From NCBI GenBank assembly GCA_004554705.1, contig SFKS01000016.1, positions 1 to 23,095 on the forward strand: a DNA stretch of 23,095 nt, written 5' to 3'. Position numbers and translations under genes: made by a program. Positions 1-6,893 of this stretch are shown piece by piece. Position 1 is the first letter of the stretch, and each line of letters begins with the position of its first letter. Below the pieces are notes generated by a model. It did not search any database. It was given only the letters and a program-made list of their open reading frames with translations, and was not told the origin of the DNA. The DNA comes from Clostridiales bacterium (GTDB lineage: Bacteria > Bacillota > Clostridia > TANB77 > CAG-508).

Positions 1-273
1 TATGTTTTCAATATTGTATGCATGGTCTGGCTCTAAATGAGAAACTATTAAATAATCAGGTTCTCTACCATCTAATGCTTTTTCTAAATTATGTATCCAC
101 TCTTCAGTTTTTCTTCTATCTATTGTATCCATAATTGCAATTTTTTCATCCATTATTAAATATGAATTATATGATATTCCATTTGGAACAATATATTGAC
201 TTTCAAATAAATCAATATCTTTATCATCTGCTCCAATATATATTATTTTTTCTGTTATGTCAATATTTTTCAT
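1..273 (-). CDS. fprA: FprA-family A-type flavoprotein, N-terminal part (3' end off the left edge)
   Basis: A minus-strand frame stays open for 91 codons from an ATG at 273 to the window edge, so the C-terminal part is missing. The start is supported by a GAGGTG Shine-Dalgarno about 6 bases upstream. The residues seen form the start of a metallo-beta-lactamase-like domain, including HLEPDH at residues 79-84, the diiron-binding HxExDH motif typical of flavodiiron proteins. Known family members reduce O2 or NO to protect anaerobes, with a C-terminal flavodoxin domain that would lie outside the window. It is probably a housekeeping gene of the host chromosome and marks the outer flank of the CRISPR locus. 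The family call is fairly sure; the exact substrate (O2 or NO) cannot be told. Confidence 0.85.
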   Translation of the reverse strand, partial: MKNIDITEKIIYIGADDKDIDLFESQYIVPNGISYNSYLIMDEKIAIMDTIDRRKTEEWIHNLEKALDGREPDYLIVSHLEPDHAYNIENI

Positions 274-307
274 TGTTACACCTCGACAAAATTTTATTAA
301 TACTTAT

Positions 308-316
308 AGTATATCA
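308..316 (-). promoter_or_regulatory. Extended -10 promoter of the flavoprotein gene
   Basis: On the minus strand the sequence TGATATACT (TG-n-TATACT) lies 34 bases upstream of the flavoprotein ATG. No good -35 box is seen at 17 bases, so this would be an extended -10 promoter. Inferred only from motif and position. Confidence 0.4.
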
Positions 317-501
317 TATTTACTAAGTATTTTTATATATAATTTGAAATTATTTTATATTTGTGTTGTGGGTTAGTCAATGATGTGAAACAGATTGGAT
401 AAAGGAAACCTTGAAAGAAAAAGAAAGACATAATCTAAAAATAAGGCATCTAAAATCACAAACAAATCAAGTGTAAATGTTAAAATAAAACTATTCAAAA
501 T

Positions 502-530
502 AAAGCTGATAGAATTCTGTCAGCTTTTTT
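502..530 (+). terminator. Intrinsic terminator, probably bidirectional
   Basis: An 11-bp stem (502-512 with 517-527, one T-G wobble) with an AATT loop is followed by a run of six T on the plus strand. The minus strand also has a T-rich tail (TTTATTTT), so it may stop transcripts from both sides. It isolates the CRISPR array from the flavoprotein side. Confidence 0.75.
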
Positions 531-606
531 GATGTATTTTAAACCTGTTTTTGGTAGGTGTCCTTGGAAACATAATTTACTATTATAACACAGTTTTTTA
601 TTAAAA

Positions 607-1633
607 GTTATAGTTCCATATTATATTTTGATATGATATAATTGCAAAGATAGGTTCAAGTGGAGACTCTGCGTTATAGTTCCATATTGTATTTTGATAT
701 GATATAATCAAGCATTATCAGATATTCCAAGAAGCATAGTTATAGTTCCATATTGTATTTTGATATGATATAATTAATGGAACAATAATATCATTCCACA
801 ACATGTTATAGTTCCATATTGTATTTTGATATGATATAATAGGAAATATGATAACAGAAAGGGTTATACAGTTATAGTTCCATATTGTATTTTGATATGA
901 TATAATAATATGAACTAATTGTTTCAACACCTACACGTTATAGTTCCATATTGTATTTTGATATGATATAATATTTACAAAAGAAATAGTAGAGAATTTT
1001 GAGTTATAGTTCCATATTGTATTTTGATATGATATAATTATCTATCTGCCATTTCAGAATTAACGGTAAGTTATAGTTCCATATTGTATTTTGATATGAT
1101 ATAATACTTTTGAAATAAACAAAGTTTTCATCTGAGTTATAGTTCCATATTGTATTTTGATATGATATAATTAATTTTTTCAATGATACAATATTTATGC
1201 AGTTATAGTTCCATATTGTATTTTGATATGATATAATTATAAAAAGAAAGGAATGATGACTTATCAAGTTATAGTTCCATATTGTATTTTGATATGATAT
1301 AATCTATAACAAGAATTTCGTTGGGATATAACCGTTATAGTTCCATATTGTATTTTGATATGATATAATAAGATAGCAAAACGGAGAAGAAGTACCAGAG
1401 TTATAGTTCCATATTGTATTTTGATATGATATAATAAAATAAAATGGGAGGTGTAGTATGGATAAGTTATAGTTCCATATTGTATTTTGATATGATATAA
1501 TTTGTAATATAAAAACGTTTATTATTTAATGGTTATAGTTCCATATTGTATTTTGATATGATATAATAATTCCAATAGGAGAGCCTTTAAGAAATAAGTT
1601 ATAGTTCCATATTGTATTTTGATATGATATAAT
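607..1633 (+). CRISPR. Type II-C CRISPR array, 16 repeats and 15 spacers
   Basis: Sixteen 36-bp repeats start at 607, 673, 739, 805, 871, 937, 1003, 1070, 1136, 1202, 1268, 1334, 1400, 1466, 1532 and 1598. All spacers are 30 nt except the one at 1039-1069, which is 31. Repeats begin GTTATAGTTCCATATT and end TTTTGATATGATATAAT. The first repeat differs at position 17 (A for G); the others are identical by eye. The plus-strand orientation is chosen because the repeat then starts GTT as in known type II-C crRNAs, ends in an extended -10 box, and the array is followed by a strong plus-strand terminator at 1641-1694. The anti-repeat in the tracrRNA upstream of cas9 is complementary to this strand. 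The variant first repeat suggests the left end is the old end and that spacers are added at the cas2-proximal end (inference). Confidence 0.97.
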
Positions 1634-1640
1634 TGATTCC

Positions 1641-1694
1641 AAGAAAAGCTAGTAAACAAGTGGGTTTGCTAGCTTTTCTTTTTATTTTTTTGTT
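1641..1694 (+). terminator. Strong intrinsic terminator after the CRISPR array
   Basis: A stem of 12 perfect pairs (1641-1652 with 1669-1680), extended by a T-G wobble and four more pairs, closes a 6-base loop (1658-1663). On the plus strand it is followed at once by a long T-rich tract (1679-1694). It begins 8 bases after the last repeat, and its tail abuts the cas2 stop codon on the other strand. Its direction supports plus-strand transcription of the array; the minus-strand tail is weaker but may also end the cas operon. Confidence 0.85.
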
Positions 1695-2015
1695 TTAAAA
1701 TAAGCATAAATTTTCGTATTGTACCGGTTTTTCATAAAATGATTTCTTTCCTAGTAATATTTCAACATTATCATATTGTTTTTCTGTAATGACTAGTGTC
1801 CTTATTGACCCTTCATCTGGTACATTCATTCTTAACCTTTGTTTATGAATTTCTACCATATCATTTCCATTACATACTCTTGCATATACCGAAAACTGTA
1901 TCATATAGAATCCATCTTTTATTAAAAAATTTCTAAATTGAGTTGCCTTTCTTCTTTCTTGTTTGGTTTTAACTGGTAAATCAAAAAATACTATTATCCT
2001 CATATATTTATGCAT
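1695..2015 (-). CDS. cas2: CRISPR-associated endoribonuclease Cas2
   Basis: Cas2 forms the adaptation complex with Cas1 that captures and integrates new spacers. The protein is 106 residues from the ATG at 2015, or 102 from an internal ATG at 2003. The second choice gives MRIIVFFDLP, the typical Cas2 start with the conserved Asp after the first beta strand (D12 in the longer form), followed by TKQERRKATQFRNFL and the ferredoxin-like core. The gene overlaps the end of cas1 by 8 bases, so translation is probably coupled; no strong Shine-Dalgarno is seen for either start. The stop codon lies against the T-tract of the array terminator, so array and cas transcripts converge here. Family assignment is secure from sequence and context. 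Confidence 0.95.
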   Translation of the reverse strand: MHKYMRIIVFFDLPVKTKQERRKATQFRNFLIKDGFYMIQFSVYARVCNGNDMVEIHKQRLRMNVPDEGSIRTLVITEKQYDNVEILLGKKSFYEKPVQYENLCLF

Positions 2016-2913
2016 AACAATATTCTTGTATTCCTATTAGTTCTGGTAGAACAATAAGGTTTTCATTTTTATTCATACTGGTTGATAGGCTTTTAATCAT
2101 ATATTCAACAGCCCCTTGTATATTAAATTTTTTACCATCTATTAAAACCAAACAATTAACAATATTATATAATATTTGTTTGTCTTGTGTTTCTAAAAAA
2201 TCTTTTGTTAAATCAATATTATTTGCAACATATAAATCTACTAATGGTCTGAAGCATTCTATAATATCATCTGCTAGATTAAAATTATTTAATTGATTAT
2301 GATGAAATATTCCTAGTGCTGGTTCAAATCCATACATTATTAATGTTCTTGCTATTATTCCTCTGATTATTGCATATCCATAGTTTAATGCTGCATTTTC
2401 TATACAATCAATTTTTCTATTTAACGGTTCATCAAATAAAAATCGAAAATAATATGCCGCTGCTCGTGCCTCTACATTATTTGTATCTCCTGAATTAACG
2501 CCTAATATCATATCCATCAAAACTTTACTCTCATGTTCCTTTCCTAATTCATGCAAGCATTTTGCTTGATTCTCAATTTTTCTCTTTACAATATCTTGCC
2601 AGATTCTTTTATTTAATGGTTTACTCATTTCGAATTGCATTTTAATATTTTTCAGCTGTCTTGAATAATTATTAGTACCAATTAATATTCCTGTTGGCAA
2701 ATGTTTTTCATCGCATACATATAAAACTATATCATGTTCTATACACTTTTTTAACATATATGTTGTTACAGATGTTCTTTGTGATTCTATACATATACTG
2801 TTAATATCTTCTAAAGGAATTGTGTACTCATTAGCTTCTTTCATTATAACTAATTGTTCATTCTTTATCTTTAGTTTTACATCGTTTTGAATATAAACAT
2901 TTCTAAAAGCCAT
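2008..2913 (-). CDS. cas1: CRISPR-associated endonuclease Cas1 (type II)
   Basis: Cas1 is the spacer integrase. The 301-residue protein has the usual two-domain plan: an N-terminal beta domain (MAFRNVYIQNDVKLKI and on) and a helical catalytic domain. The expected metal ligands are visible: E148 in VEARAAAYYF, H204/H205 in GIFHHNQLN, and D215/D216 in LADDIIECFRPLVD. The length is normal for type II Cas1. The gene lies 18 bases downstream of cas9 and overlaps cas2. The ATG fits the family start, but the bases before it (AAGCATTACA) hold no recognisable Shine-Dalgarno, which may keep Cas1 low or rely on reinitiation after cas9. No csn2 or cas4 follows, which fits subtype II-C. Confidence 0.97.
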   Translation of the reverse strand: MAFRNVYIQNDVKLKIKNEQLVIMKEANEYTIPLEDINSICIESQRTSVTTYMLKKCIEHDIVLYVCDEKHLPTGILIGTNNYSRQLKNIKMQFEMSKPLNKRIWQDIVKRKIENQAKCLHELGKEHESKVLMDMILGVNSGDTNNVEARAAAYYFRFLFDEPLNRKIDCIENAALNYGYAIIRGIIARTLIMYGFEPALGIFHHNQLNNFNLADDIIECFRPLVDLYVANNIDLTKDFLETQDKQILYNIVNCLVLIDGKKFNIQGAVEYMIKSLSTSMNKNENLIVLPELIGIQEYCYA

Positions 2914-2931
2914 TGTAATGCTTAAAAAAAA

Positions 2932-5900
2932 TTATTTTAAGCTTCCCCCTTTCTTTTTCAAATTTTTAAAACTTTGTCTCTTCTCTGGTAACTTTACTTC
3001 ATGGTAGTTTCCTAAAACATCTACTTCGAATTTTTTAAATTCCTTTAATGTTTTTATTCCTAAGCTATTTTGTTCATATTCGCCATTATGATTTATTATT
3101 GATATTGCAGCCGTTGAAATTCCAGATTTTATATAATATGCAAACATTTCGCTTGTTTCTTTAGTTTCTTTATTTTCTTTATTGATAGATGTTAGTTTTA
3201 TTTTATTTTTACTTTTAATGTATATTAAGTCTCTTGGATATAGAGAAAAAATAAAGTTTTCATCTTTCATATCTTTCCATTCTGAATATTGCTTAGCTGC
3301 TACACATGCCTTATTAGGCAGTTTACTTTTTATTGTATCACTTACATAAATTGGTACAAAGTAATAACCTTCTCCATCAACTTTAAATACATCAATTCTA
3401 ATCATATCTCCATTTGCTGCTATAGCTTTTCCATTGTTTAACTCGACCGCAAGTGTTGTTTTATCCTCTAATTTTACTTTCTTAACAAGCGGACCAGGTG
3501 TTCCATCTGATTTTGGTTTGTAAAATGGTCTTTTGAAAGCTTCTTCTCCATTTCCTCCAAACTTCCTAAGTTGGTCCACTAAAGCCTTATATAACAATTT
3601 ATCATCTTGTTTTTGACTGTCTGGATATTTTTCAATTTCTCCATTTTTATCTAATTTTAGCTTTGTTAATTCAGTCTTTGTTAATGTTTTTATTCCTTCC
3701 TCGTTTTTTCTGATTCCTCTGATTGTGTCAAGATGAGCTTGTCCTGTTACTTTTCTTCTTGGCATTCTTGATATAAAAACTGGTTTTACATCATCATAAT
3801 TTTCATAATATATTTTCTCTGCGACTAAACACTCTTCCATTCTTTCTTTTGTTTGGCAAGTTGTCCTTATATCTAACTCTGTTCTAAATTTTGGCCAAGG
3901 TTCTGGAAAATTAATACCATTTTCTTTTTCATATTGTTCTTTTGTCAATATCTCTCCCGTTTCCAAATCAATATATTCACCTGAATTTTTTTCATATCTT
4001 CCATCAATATATTGATAATATTTTGTAATTTTTTGAATCATGCCTTGTGAAATTATTGCAATTACTGCTGCATCTACTGCATGATGTTCATCACCATTTT
4101 CCCTTATTTTGTTTATTCCTAGTCTTTTTCTTACATGGCTTGTTATTTGACCATTTACTGTAAATACTTTTCTATCAAAATTTTCATTGTCAGAAAACTG
4201 TACATGATTTTTAATTAAATTATACATTAATCTACTTATATATTGTGTATCTTGAATGTTTCTATCCTTCCATTCTGTTGCATCTTCTCTTGTAAAGTTT
4301 TGTCTTAATAATCTTTTCTTTTTATAATAATTTTTAATAATATTATTTACCCTAACCTCGTATTCTTCTAAATTTCTTCCCTTTTCTTTTAAATATTGGT
4401 ATGGTATTCTATTTCCTTTTTGCCTGTTTTCAGATGCTAATACCAAAACTTTATTTTTATATGTATCATCAAAACACATACTATATGGTATTATGTGGTC
4501 AACATCTACCGCTTCTGTAAATAAATCTTCTATGGAAATATGTTTTCCTGAATAAACACATATTCCATCTTGCTCCTGCCATAACTTATATTTTACTATA
4601 TCTTGTCCTGTTGGATTATTCTTCCCAAGTTTTAATATTTCTTCCCTTGCTTTATCATTATTTTGCATGTTTTGTTCTTGTTTTTTCTTTATATTTTGTC
4701 TATCAGCAAATTTTTTAGATAATTCTCTTGCTAGTTCAATATTTATAATATCCGGTTTCCCATAAGTTGTTGTAATAGCATTTAATACCTTTATAGCCTG
4801 TGACACTGCTCTTTTTACAACAGGATTTGACAACTCTTGTTCTAAATCTCTTAATGCTATCTTCTTCTTCTTTTTAGTATTAATTATACCTCTAAAGTCT
4901 TCATATACTTCGTTTACAGCCTTATCATAAGTATAGCCTTGCTCTAAATATGGTATTATTTTTTTCATTGCTTTTATTGATAAGTTACCAACTTTTGAAA
5001 ACGATAGTTTTAATAGTTCATTTACTATATCTTCTGGCAAATTAATTTCTTTTAGTTTTTCTATTCTCTTATTGTCATTCTTATAAAGTGTTAAAACCGT
5101 ACCTATTGTATCTAAATCATCTGAATTTAATTTGTTTATGTAGTTCTTTTCAATTCTATCCATGGCTACCCTTATTTTATGGTAGCTTTCAAATTCTTTA
5201 ATTCTTCTATCTTTTTCAACTTTCTTGTTTTCTTCATCATTAAATATATCCGTTCTTTTATAATTAATCATATTAAATCTTTCATTTGTTGTTAATTTTA
5301 GTGCTGTTCGTAAGGAATCATAAGTGAGTGTTACTTTTGTTTTTGCTAGATTAATAATTATATTCCTTTCTTCTTCGGTTAAAGTTCTCTTAATAACTTC
5401 CCTTGTTCCATTTTCTTTTAAATGATATTCTTCTATTTTTATATGATTTATATCTTGCAATAATTTGAAATACTCAAATGTATATGTAGCTTTTGCTGAC
5501 CTGTTTTCTTCCTTTTCAAAAGTGCATTTACCTAGCATTTTTTCTATTTGATTGCCTGCATATATGCTTGGCTGACTTGGTCCATCATCAAAGTTTCTTT
5601 GTGATGTGAATATATTAATATATTCATCAATAAAGCTATCAGTAATATTAGAATTTAGTTCCTTTTGTTTTTCTAGTATTTGTTTAATTTCATCTAATAA
5701 TAATTTTCTAAGAGGTGTATTTTTATATTCATCTGTAGTGTTACGCACTTTAAAAAGTACTCTGCCATCTGGCATTTGTATCTTAAATTTTTCATCTTTT
5801 AAATACATCTCTCCAATAGTTCTGTAATTCTTTTCTTTCATTAAAATTTCATTTTCTTTTGTTGCAACTAAAAGTTTTCCCATTTCCTTATTGCTTGTTT

Positions 5901-6318
5901 CTTCTGCTTTACTGTTTGACTTATATCCTCTTCTTTTTACAAAGCTTATCAATACTCTTGCAAGTTCGCTATTAGTAAGTTTTTCGTCTAGTCCTTTTAC
6001 TCTTAATTCGTATGGATTAAATTGAAATTTATATGTTGCATACATATTTTCTATTTCTTTTATTGTAATAATATTATACTTTTCCAAAAGGTTTTTTGTT
6101 CTTTTAATTCTGTGATTTCTTCTTCTTAATCTCCTTCTTGTATTTCTAGCTTCTCTTCTATTTAAAGCTAATGACGATCCATCCTTTGGATTCTCTGCTG
6201 CATCAAATATTCTTGAACCTAATTTTACAATTCTTTTTGGGTTCCCCTTATTATCATCTTCTAAAATTGCCCATCCTACAGATGCAATACCTAAATCTAA
6301 TCCTATCCTATAATTCAT
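2932..6318 (-). CDS. cas9: CRISPR-associated endonuclease Cas9, type II-C
   Basis: Cas9 is the RNA-guided DNA nuclease of this locus. All catalytic motifs are intact in the 1128 residues: RuvC-I MNYRIGLDLGIASVGWA with D8; an Arg-rich bridge helix around 52-75 (NRREARNTRRRLRRRNHR); RuvC-II INIELAREL with E528; HNH around 575-645 with DVDHIIPYS (H608) and N631; and RuvC-III GDEHHAVDAA with H746 and D749. The C-terminal 300 residues would hold the PAM-reading domain. The compact size fits subtype II-C rather than the longer II-A enzymes. The start at 6318 has a GGGAGG Shine-Dalgarno 5 bases upstream. The tracrRNA hairpin ends only about 20 bases before that site with no clear terminator, so cas9 is probably read partly or wholly from the tracrRNA promoter (inference). 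Confidence 0.98.
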   Translation of the reverse strand: MNYRIGLDLGIASVGWAILEDDNKGNPKRIVKLGSRIFDAAENPKDGSSLALNRREARNTRRRLRRRNHRIKRTKNLLEKYNIITIKEIENMYATYKFQFNPYELRVKGLDEKLTNSELARVLISFVKRRGYKSNSKAEETSNKEMGKLLVATKENEILMKEKNYRTIGEMYLKDEKFKIQMPDGRVLFKVRNTTDEYKNTPLRKLLLDEIKQILEKQKELNSNITDSFIDEYINIFTSQRNFDDGPSQPSIYAGNQIEKMLGKCTFEKEENRSAKATYTFEYFKLLQDINHIKIEEYHLKENGTREVIKRTLTEEERNIIINLAKTKVTLTYDSLRTALKLTTNERFNMINYKRTDIFNDEENKKVEKDRRIKEFESYHKIRVAMDRIEKNYINKLNSDDLDTIGTVLTLYKNDNKRIEKLKEINLPEDIVNELLKLSFSKVGNLSIKAMKKIIPYLEQGYTYDKAVNEVYEDFRGIINTKKKKKIALRDLEQELSNPVVKRAVSQAIKVLNAITTTYGKPDIINIELARELSKKFADRQNIKKKQEQNMQNNDKAREEILKLGKNNPTGQDIVKYKLWQEQDGICVYSGKHISIEDLFTEAVDVDHIIPYSMCFDDTYKNKVLVLASENRQKGNRIPYQYLKEKGRNLEEYEVRVNNIIKNYYKKKRLLRQNFTREDATEWKDRNIQDTQYISRLMYNLIKNHVQFSDNENFDRKVFTVNGQITSHVRKRLGINKIRENGDEHHAVDAAVIAIISQGMIQKITKYYQYIDGRYEKNSGEYIDLETGEILTKEQYEKENGINFPEPWPKFRTELDIRTTCQTKERMEECLVAEKIYYENYDDVKPVFISRMPRRKVTGQAHLDTIRGIRKNEEGIKTLTKTELTKLKLDKNGEIEKYPDSQKQDDKLLYKALVDQLRKFGGNGEEAFKRPFYKPKSDGTPGPLVKKVKLEDKTTLAVELNNGKAIAANGDMIRIDVFKVDGEGYYFVPIYVSDTIKSKLPNKACVAAKQYSEWKDMKDENFIFSLYPRDLIYIKSKNKIKLTSINKENKETKETSEMFAYYIKSGISTAAISIINHNGEYEQNSLGIKTLKEFKKFEVDVLGNYHEVKLPEKRQSFKNLKKKGGSLK

Positions 6319-6329
6319 TATTACCTCCC

Positions 6330-6450
6330 ATATATGAAGATAGCTGTTCAGTTATGAACAGCTAGAGCTTTACGACTCATAGGTCTTATTATAGTAACCT
6401 ATTCTACTTTGATATGATATAATAAATTGTATGTTCCATATACAATTTAC
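6330..6450 (-). ncRNA. tracrRNA upstream of cas9
   Basis: The minus strand downstream of a good promoter (start expected near 6450) holds three parts in order. First is a 5' hairpin (9-bp stem, 7-base loop, 6424-6448). Next is a full-length anti-repeat (6388-6423) that matches the CRISPR repeat at 30 of 36 positions. The tail begins AAGACCTATGAGTC, a possible short nexus stem GAC/GTC, and ends in a 10-bp hairpin with a 4-base loop (6341-6364). Of the six differences in the anti-repeat, two still allow G-U pairs and the rest cluster to form a bulge, as expected for a Cas9 guide duplex. No T-run follows the last hairpin, so the 3' end is uncertain and read-through into cas9 is likely. The 3' coordinate is approximate. 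Confidence 0.8.
6388..6423 (+). repeat. Degenerate full-length CRISPR repeat (anti-repeat of the tracrRNA)
   Basis: A 36-bp sequence aligns without gaps to the array repeat, with six differences at positions 1, 9, 10, 12, 17 and 20. The last 16 bases, including TGATATAAT, are identical. Read on the minus strand it is the anti-repeat. It may have arisen from an array repeat and drifted at the bulge positions (inference). Confidence 0.85.
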
Positions 6451-6456
6451 TTTTAT

Positions 6457-6485
6457 ATAATATCACATATTTTTCCATTTGTCAA
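6457..6485 (-). promoter_or_regulatory. Promoter of tracrRNA (and probably cas9-cas1-cas2)
   Basis: On the minus strand TTGACA (6480-6485) is separated by exactly 17 bases from TATTAT (6457-6462). This is a near-consensus sigma-A promoter, with a start expected at the G at 6450. It is the best promoter seen between the tRNA fragment and cas9. Confidence 0.75.
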
Positions 6486-6636
6486 TTTTTTGCCTATAAT
6501 ATTTGCACTTTACATATTTAAATAATTTTCTTAGATACTTTTAATATTGCTATAATATTTTCATTCAAAAAAACTTTCGCCACTTTTTTAGGCAAATAAA
6601 AAAACAAGGAACTTTCAATTCTTTGATAAATTTTGT

Positions 6637-6677
6637 TGCGGGGGTAAGATTCGAACTTACGACCTTCGGGTTATGAG
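6637..6677 (-). other. Initiator tRNA 3' half: attachment-site remnant of an integrated element
   Basis: Read on the minus strand, this 41-base stretch is the 3' half of tRNA-fMet. It has the anticodon loop CTCATAA, the anticodon stem strand CCCGA, the variable loop AAGGTC, a T-arm GTAAG-TTCGAAT-CTTAC and the acceptor strand ending CCCCGCAA. The upstream bases (TACAA) cannot pair with CCCGA, and no D-arm or 5' acceptor strand follows, so it is not a working tRNA. Tyrosine recombinases often integrate in tRNA anticodon loops and leave such a 3' copy at the far end. By polarity, the element lies to the right (above 6677) and the intact tRNA should lie beyond the right edge of the window. Confidence 0.75.
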
Positions 6678-6731
6678 TTGTAGTTGAAAGGTTTGTGTAA
6701 TTTAGTGAAATCAAGGGTTTTAGCTGATATT

Positions 6732-6872
6732 TCAATAAAAATTGGGGGAATGGTTTTTCGAACATTTGTGTATTTTTTGGAACTTTTTTGAGAAGTTTTT
6801 CCCCAACTTTTCCCCAAGTGATTTAATACACATGTTCGTATAAAATTTTGATGTTAATGGGAGACCTAAAAT
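6732..6872 (-). pseudogene. Possible remnant of a tyrosine integrase C-terminus
   Basis: A 46-codon open stretch runs from just after an in-frame TAA to a TGA at 6732, about 55 bases from the tRNA fragment. It reads ILGLPLTSKFYTNM and then a Lys-rich tail. LG followed by a Y-T-N resembles the end of tyrosine recombinases (LGH...YTHV), and an integrase next to the attachment site is expected. The spacing from LG to the Tyr is shorter than usual and the rest of the enzyme is absent, replaced by the divergent tnpV gene. The call is weak; it could be chance. Confidence 0.3.
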
Positions 6873-6893
6873 TTATTTTTGGAGGTTTTTATT

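Larger units (their letters stand above)
274..606. other. Intergenic stretch between flavoprotein gene and CRISPR array
   Basis: This 333-base gap has no full gene. It holds the flavoprotein promoter region on the minus strand and a hairpin terminator at 502-530. A 30-codon open stretch on the plus strand (384-476) ends in TAA just before that terminator and contains the peptide DWIKETLKEKERHNL, which looks coding-like. It has no ATG and follows an in-frame TGA, so it may be the tail of a decayed gene; I do not recognise it. No clear leader motif is seen in 531-606 beside the first repeat. Confidence 0.4.

Noticed and set aside
718..1267. Minus-strand open frames of 70 and 87 codons inside the CRISPR array, with a repeated IISYQNTIWNYN peptide
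   Set aside because: They are translations of the CRISPR repeat and spacers, with no ribosome site.
1695..6318. Type II-A system with csn2 or II-B with cas4
   Set aside because: Only cas9, cas1 and cas2 are present; the space on both sides is filled by the array and the tracrRNA, and Cas9 is compact.
6637..6690. A complete functional tRNA gene
   Set aside because: The 5' half is missing and the bases before the anticodon loop cannot pair with the anticodon stem.
6565..6765. Minus-strand 66-codon frame over the tRNA fragment
   Set aside because: It runs through the tRNA-fMet half and has no ribosome site; the nucleotide match to tRNA explains the sequence.
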